Assembly (NCBI GenBank): GCA_964397425.1
Contig: CAYNID010000001.1
Location: 372,001 to 436,000, forward strand
Direction of reading: 5' to 3'
Origin: Hallerella sp964397425
GTDB taxonomy: Bacteria; Fibrobacterota; Fibrobacteria; Fibrobacterales; Fibrobacteraceae
DNA: 64,000 nucleotides
Position numbers and translations under genes: made by a program. Below, one piece after another: positions 60,069 to 64,000 of the stretch (positions are counted from its first letter, which is position 1; each line of letters starts with the position of its first letter). The notes below the pieces were generated by a model. The model was given only the letters and a program-made list of their open reading frames with translations. It had not been told where the DNA came from and ran no database searches.

Positions 60069-62573
60069 TTAGCGGAGCGAGATGCGCTTTGTCCAATGTG
60101 AATTTCCGGATTGGATTCGGACAATGTAAGAACCCGATTGCATGGCGGCCAGGGAAATGGAGCCGTCTGCTTGCGGAATTTTTTTGATGATTCTCCCTTG
60201 CATATCGAAAATTTCAAGGTGGAGCGGGGTGGTGCTGGAAATATTTAACGATTTGCCGGAAACGTTCAGAGAAAAATTCATCGGAGTTGAATTGGAGGCG
60301 ATGGCGGTCGAAGCGGAAGAGGAACTGGAGAATCCGGCTTCCGAAGAACTGGAACTTTCTGCAGAGGAACTGGAAATTCCGGCTGCGACGACGTTCAACG
60401 TAAATTCAAGAGTTTCTCCGTTGACGAGAAAAGATTCTTTATAGGTATTTATTTGAGCCCAGGCGGCAACGGAGCCGGAAAGAGAGACCGTGTTTGCGGA
60501 TTGGTTGAATTCAAAATTTCCAACAGAGCTCAAATTCCAGGTTTGCCGATTGAAGCTGGAGACTCCGGAAATGGAAACCGTTTCGATGGCGCCCCCTAGG
60601 GCGACAGTTTGGTTAAGACTGCCACTGATAGCATAGCTCGCGCTGGCAGAAGATTTGCCGCTGCTCGACGAAACTTTGGAGGAACTCGAAGACGCCGCGC
60701 TGCTTGACGAGACTTTGGAAGAGCTCGAAGACACCGCACTGCTCGAAGAGACTTTGGAAGAGCTCGAAGACGCTGCGCTGCTTGAAGATTTTTCCACGGG
60801 AATGATAGACATTCCATTGCAGCGGACATCGTCAATGTAAAGGTAATTGTAGGTCGGCTGAGTGCCTTTTAAGTCGCCTTTGATTTCCCATGTGAACTTG
60901 TTGATTCTTTTTTGGGAAAGGGAAACTTCGTCTTTGGTCCAGGATGGTTGCGTCAAATCTGTCCATGAAAAGGAAACGGTTTTCCAGGCGGAAGAATTGG
61001 AAACAAGAGTATAATGATAAGCGTAATCCTTCACATTCATGTCTTCTGTTTTGAAATTGTGCGCCGCCCCTTTGTATTTGTATGAAATATTTGTACAATG
61101 GGAAAGGTCGTAAGCGCTTTCGTCGGAGTTCAGTTTTAATCCCAGAGCAACATAGGGTTCATACGGATTAGAACCTTGACTTAAATGGACGCCTTTGAGT
61201 CCCGCCATATATTGGGACGAATTGTCTGCCGTGAACACCACGTTGTATCCGTCTTCGTTGTTTTCCGGATTGGTGACCGTCGACGCTCCGGCTCCGTTGG
61301 CATCGTTTTGGTCTGTGTAAGCGTACCAAACGCCGCCGGTATAAGCGAGGCTGTCGCCATCTTCAAAATCGTCGATGAAATCGGTCGTTCCGGCGGCTTG
61401 GGAACTTGAAGAAGCCGCGCTGCTTGAAGAAAGTGTGGCAGAACTCGAAGAATTGGCTTTGATTGCAGAAAGATTTTGCATGTTTCCCGTCAAAAGGAGA
61501 CCGCTCAAAATTTGCATTGCGGAATTGAAATAGGATTCTCCGCTATAGTTCAAAAGAGTGCTCGTGTTGGAGGCCGCTTTTGAAGAATAATTGCTGCTGT
61601 AAAGCAATGCGCAAGTGAGGGGACCCACTGCGGTAGAATTGGAATAGCCGTTGATGGGAGCGCCGGTGCTCAAATTCATGGGAACTTTGAGCTCGTTGGC
61701 GGATTTCGTGTTGACCCAGGCGGAAAGTTTAGAAAGGAGTGTTGCGGCATCGGCGTGGCCATACCACAGATAACTCCAGGCCCAACGCCACGGCGCGCGC
61801 GGTGCATCGTAGTCATAGGCGGTGATATCGTTGTTGCCGTTTATCGGGGTGCCGTTGTCGTCGCTCCAGCCCGAGGGAAGGCCCGTTTGACTGTTTTGGT
61901 TGTTTTTCAAAAGGGTGTAGTTGACCGAGAGGGCTCCTGACCAGAATTCCGATTCGTTGGAGTCGAATAATTTGAAAATTTCAAAAGCGGCGGGGCTGAC
62001 GTAGCTGGGATTGCGGTAAGAGTTCCAAACGTCTCCCGGTTTGTGGAGCCCGTTTGTCTCCATTTCGTGCTGACGGATTTTGGCGATGAGGCTTTTCGCC
62101 GCCGTCTTGTATTTTTCATCTCCGAATTGATAATAAGCCATTGCCAGGGCGAAAGCGACGTCGAATTCGGCATCTGTCGCCGCATTGCTTCCATTTACAT
62201 TTGAAAAGCCCTGGATTTTCCAGTGCATGAGCCCGTTTGAATTGGTGAAATGGTTGTAATACGCCCAGAGTTTGTCGAATTGGGATTGGTAGCTAGTCTG
62301 GTTGTCGCTGAAATAGACCATCATGATCATTCCATAGCCGATTCCCTCGGAGACTGTAAAATCTTTGTCGTCGAATTTGATCCGGGCCAGATTGCCGTTT
62401 TCTTCATAAAAAGAAGAATAAAAAGCTTCGAATCGGGCTTTTAAAGCATCGGATTTGCCTTTGACATAGGTGCCGTTCGCATAATTTCTTTCTTGAGGAT
62501 AGGGAAAGTTGACCGTGGCGAATGCGCTGCCAATTGCCATGGCGAAAATCGCCAATAAAAAAGAACGTTTCAT
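60069..62573 (-). CDS. GH8 endoglucanase with carbohydrate-binding module, Ser-rich linkers and T9SS sorting domain
   Basis: An 834-residue secreted enzyme. Signal peptide ends at SAFA|TVNF. The GH8 (alpha/alpha)6 domain covers about 20-370: the catalytic acid E76 is in VSEGIGYGM; the family signature region reads ATDAEFDVAFAL (134-142), with Glu where Asp is usual; YDYDAPRAPWRWAWSYLWYG carries the Asp/Arg pair. Then a Ser linker, a CBM11/30-like beta-sandwich (about 390-585, FIDDFEDGDSLAYTGGVWYA), a second Ser linker built from 39-bp repeats, a further beta domain and a type IX-style sorting domain (LHLEIFDMQGRIIKKIPQAD ... GSYIVRIQ). Likely a beta-1,4-glucanase attacking cellulose or mixed-linkage glucan; chitosanase or xylanase cannot be excluded within GH8. 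Confidence 0.9.
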   Translation of the reverse strand: MKRSFLLAIFAMAIGSAFATVNFPYPQERNYANGTYVKGKSDALKARFEAFYSSFYEENGNLARIKFDDKDFTVSEGIGYGMIMMVYFSDNQTSYQSQFDKLWAYYNHFTNSNGLMHWKIQGFSNVNGSNAATDAEFDVAFALAMAYYQFGDEKYKTAAKSLIAKIRQHEMETNGLHKPGDVWNSYRNPSYVSPAAFEIFKLFDSNESEFWSGALSVNYTLLKNNQNSQTGLPSGWSDDNGTPINGNNDITAYDYDAPRAPWRWAWSYLWYGHADAATLLSKLSAWVNTKSANELKVPMNLSTGAPINGYSNSTAVGPLTCALLYSSNYSSKAASNTSTLLNYSGESYFNSAMQILSGLLLTGNMQNLSAIKANSSSSATLSSSSAASSSSQAAGTTDFIDDFEDGDSLAYTGGVWYAYTDQNDANGAGASTVTNPENNEDGYNVVFTADNSSQYMAGLKGVHLSQGSNPYEPYVALGLKLNSDESAYDLSHCTNISYKYKGAAHNFKTEDMNVKDYAYHYTLVSNSSAWKTVSFSWTDLTQPSWTKDEVSLSQKRINKFTWEIKGDLKGTQPTYNYLYIDDVRCNGMSIIPVEKSSSSAASSSSSKVSSSSAVSSSSSKVSSSSAASSSSSKVSSSSGKSSASASYAISGSLNQTVALGGAIETVSISGVSSFNRQTWNLSSVGNFEFNQSANTVSLSGSVAAWAQINTYKESFLVNGETLEFTLNVVAAGISSSSAESSSSSEAGFSSSSSASTAIASNSTPMNFSLNVSGKSLNISSTTPLHLEIFDMQGRIIKKIPQADGSISLAAMQSGSYIVRIQSGNSHWTKRISLR
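60661..60789 (-). repeat. 39-bp tandem repeats encoding the GH8 Ser-rich linker
   Basis: Three consecutive imperfect 39-bp units start at 60673, 60712 and 60751, with a partial copy before them. Each encodes a 13-residue unit of the SSSSAASSSSSKV type. Confidence 0.85.
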
Positions 62574-62699
62574 TTTTGCCTCGCGAGAATATTCTGTAGG
62601 CAATTTATTCTTTTGACGGAAATTTTAGCGTAAAATCCCGTTTACGAAGAGGTTTTCTGTTCTTTTTGCGTTCTCTTTGTGATGGAGGACAACACGAGG

Positions 62700-63518
62700 T
62701 CAGTCGTTGTAAGTGCCATCGAAAACAAATTCCGCGGGACCTGTCATCAAAACGTGAGAATCACTACTTCTCCATTCGATGTGGAGCGTTCCGCCGAGCA
62801 ATTTCAAATCGATTTCCCGGTCGGTTTTGTCGTTTAAAACACAAGCGACGAGGGTTGCGCACGCGCCTGTGCCACAGGCTAGAGTTTCTCCGGTGCCCCG
62901 CTCCCAGACGCGCATCTTGGCTGTTTTGCGGTCGAGGACTTCGACAAATTCAATGTTCGACTTGCGCGGGAAAACGGCTGCCAGTTCGTATTCAGGGCCT
63001 TTGGTGAGGACGGGAGCGGTTTGGACGTTTTCGACAAAAGTGACGGCGTGGGGGTTTCCCATGGAAACACACGTAAAGGCGCGCCCATCGAGCTGAATCC
63101 GGTTGGTGTCTGCGGAAATCGGAATTTGCGCCGGTTCGAGAATGGGGACTCCCATGTCGACTGTCGCGCTTTCAAAACCCGATTTTCCCGCGTGGATAAG
63201 GATGTGTTTGATGCCCGCGCCCGTTTCCAAGTCAAAAGAAAGGCGATCTTTTTGGAAGAAACGTTCCCAGGCGAATCGGGCGACGCAGCGGCTGGCGTTG
63301 CCGCACATTTCCGCTTCGCTGCCGTCCGGGTTGAACATGCGCATCCGCACGTCTGCCTTTTGGGAATTTTCGATGAGGACTAGTCCATCGGATCCGACGC
63401 CAAAGTGCCTGTCTGAAATTTTCGGGGCAAGCGTTTCGGGATGTTGAACGCATCCATTCCGGTTGTCGATGTAAACGTAGTCGTTTCCAGCCCCTTGCAT
63501 TTTGGTGAATGCAATCAT
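62700..63518 (-). CDS. dapF: Diaminopimelate epimerase
   Basis: Converts LL- to meso-diaminopimelate for lysine and peptidoglycan. The 272 residues contain the two catalytic cysteines, in AEMCGNASRCVARFAW and TLACGTGACATLVA, and the family start MIAFTKMQGAGNDYVYIDN. Overlaps mnmA by 4 bp (ATGA). Meso-DAP cross-links fit a Gram-negative-type wall, in line with the division genes elsewhere in the window. Confidence 0.96.
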   Translation of the reverse strand: MIAFTKMQGAGNDYVYIDNRNGCVQHPETLAPKISDRHFGVGSDGLVLIENSQKADVRMRMFNPDGSEAEMCGNASRCVARFAWERFFQKDRLSFDLETGAGIKHILIHAGKSGFESATVDMGVPILEPAQIPISADTNRIQLDGRAFTCVSMGNPHAVTFVENVQTAPVLTKGPEYELAAVFPRKSNIEFVEVLDRKTAKMRVWERGTGETLACGTGACATLVACVLNDKTDREIDLKLLGGTLHIEWRSSDSHVLMTGPAEFVFDGTYND

Positions 63519-64000
63519 GATAGCAAATCCTCGTTAAAATGTTCATCGATGATGCCGCTTGCCAAAACGGCGTCGTCGCGGTACAGGACGACAATTTGCC
63601 CCGGTGTGACAGACATTTGCGGTTCGTCAAACGAGACGGTCAAATCATCGCCGTCGATGCGGAACGTCGCTTCTGCCAAATTTTTTCCGTGGCGGATTTT
63701 CACCATGGCGCGCCCTGAATTTTCGTTTTCTCCGAGCAGAAGACGGTTGATGTCGTGCGCTCTGAGGGCTTTGGAGTACAGTTCCGCTTTGGTTCCCAGG
63801 ACAACGCGGTTCTTGTGCGGATCGATTTTGACAACGAACAGGGGCTCCTTCAATCCGCCGATGCCAAGGCCTTTGCGTTGTCCAATCGTGTAATAAACGA
63901 TTCCTTCGTGGTGGCCTAGAACGTTTCCCGCCATATCGACAAATTCACCGGGACGGATATCGTTTTTGTCGAAGAGGACGGAATAATCTTCGCATTCGAT
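63515..64000 (-). CDS. mnmA: tRNA-specific 2-thiouridylase MnmA, C-terminal part (N-terminus beyond window)
   Basis: The last 161 residues of MnmA, which thiolates U34 of tRNA-Lys, -Glu and -Gln. Seen: the segment PGEFVDMAGNVLGHHEGIVY, the family block YYTIGQRKGLGIGG, and the C-terminal beta-barrel (RAMVKIRHGK; SVTPGQIVVLYRDDAVLASG). The frame is open to the window edge, so the PP-loop and catalytic cysteines are outside. Its stop overlaps the dapF start by 4 bp. Confidence 0.93.
   Translation of the reverse strand: MECEDYSVLFDKNDIRPGEFVDMAGNVLGHHEGIVYYTIGQRKGLGIGGLKEPLFVVKIDPHKNRVVLGTKAELYSKALRAHDINRLLLGENENSGRAMVKIRHGKNLAEATFRIDGDDLTVSFDEPQMSVTPGQIVVLYRDDAVLASGIIDEHFNEDLLS

Noticed and set aside
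60661..60789. CRISPR-like array
   Set aside because: The repeats are in-frame coding units without unique spacers, and no cas genes are present.

Overview
The window looks like the chromosome of a Fibrobacter-type bacterium (phylum Fibrobacterota). The evidence is internal: many lipoproteins with a lipobox followed by poly-serine linkers, a secreted GH8 glucanase and a tandem beta-helix protein that both end in type IX-style sorting domains, a TIGR02147-type Fibrobacter paralogous-family protein, a fumarate reductase/succinate dehydrogenase operon of the quinone/cytochrome b558 type, and outer-membrane biogenesis genes (BamA, Skp, TamA, TamB). The genus is an inference from gene content; no rRNA is present.

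Layout. 1-2.4 kb (minus): HAD phosphatase, miaB and a cut-off secreted protein. 2.5-4.2 kb: pgi, convergent with a solitary rpsD. 5-9.7 kb (minus): a tandem beta-helix protein and a lipoprotein. 9.8-14.5 kb (minus): argF, a topoisomerase III and a membrane GT2. 14.7-18.6 kb: two paralogous Cthe_2159-like carbohydrate-binding lipoproteins. 18.8-21.2 kb (minus): ybbR-like, tsaD and a small secreted protein with ATGA overlaps. 21.3-26.2 kb: ftsX, an EnvC-like activator, DNA polymerase III delta' and recJ. Then a small hypothetical, tRNA-Leu(UAA) and a protoporphyrinogen-oxidase-type gene on minus. 28.3-34.1 kb (minus): tamB-tamA, divergent from a three-gene partner-switching cassette, a SurA-like lipoprotein, ndk and the fumarate reductase operon (34.1-41.7 kb). 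41.9-43.5 kb (minus): protein kinase and CvpA. 43.7-46.4 kb: a lipoprotein convergent with a GT5-like protein whose catalytic signature residues are altered. 46.5-50.9 kb: a lipoprotein, bamA and skp. 50.94-51.53 kb: a gene-free stretch with two consensus promoters and two candidate small RNAs. Then cysE and nth. 53.06-58.78 kb: a tightly packed five-gene set of three lipoproteins and two PEGA-type membrane proteins with no assigned function, followed by the TIGR02147 gene. 60.1-64 kb (minus): GH8 glucanase, then mnmA (cut off) and dapF.

Two signals run through the window. First, a -10-like CTATATT motif (variants TATTTT, TACATT, TAGATT) lies 6-8 nt upstream of several start codons that lack a Shine-Dalgarno, which suggests leaderless mRNAs. 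Second, 4-bp ATGA stop/start overlaps are frequent, so translational coupling is common. The most likely undescribed system is the five-gene lipoprotein/PEGA operon at 53-58.8 kb; the candidate RNAs at 51 kb and the degenerate GT5 protein are the next most interesting. No phage, insertion sequence, CRISPR array or defence island was seen.
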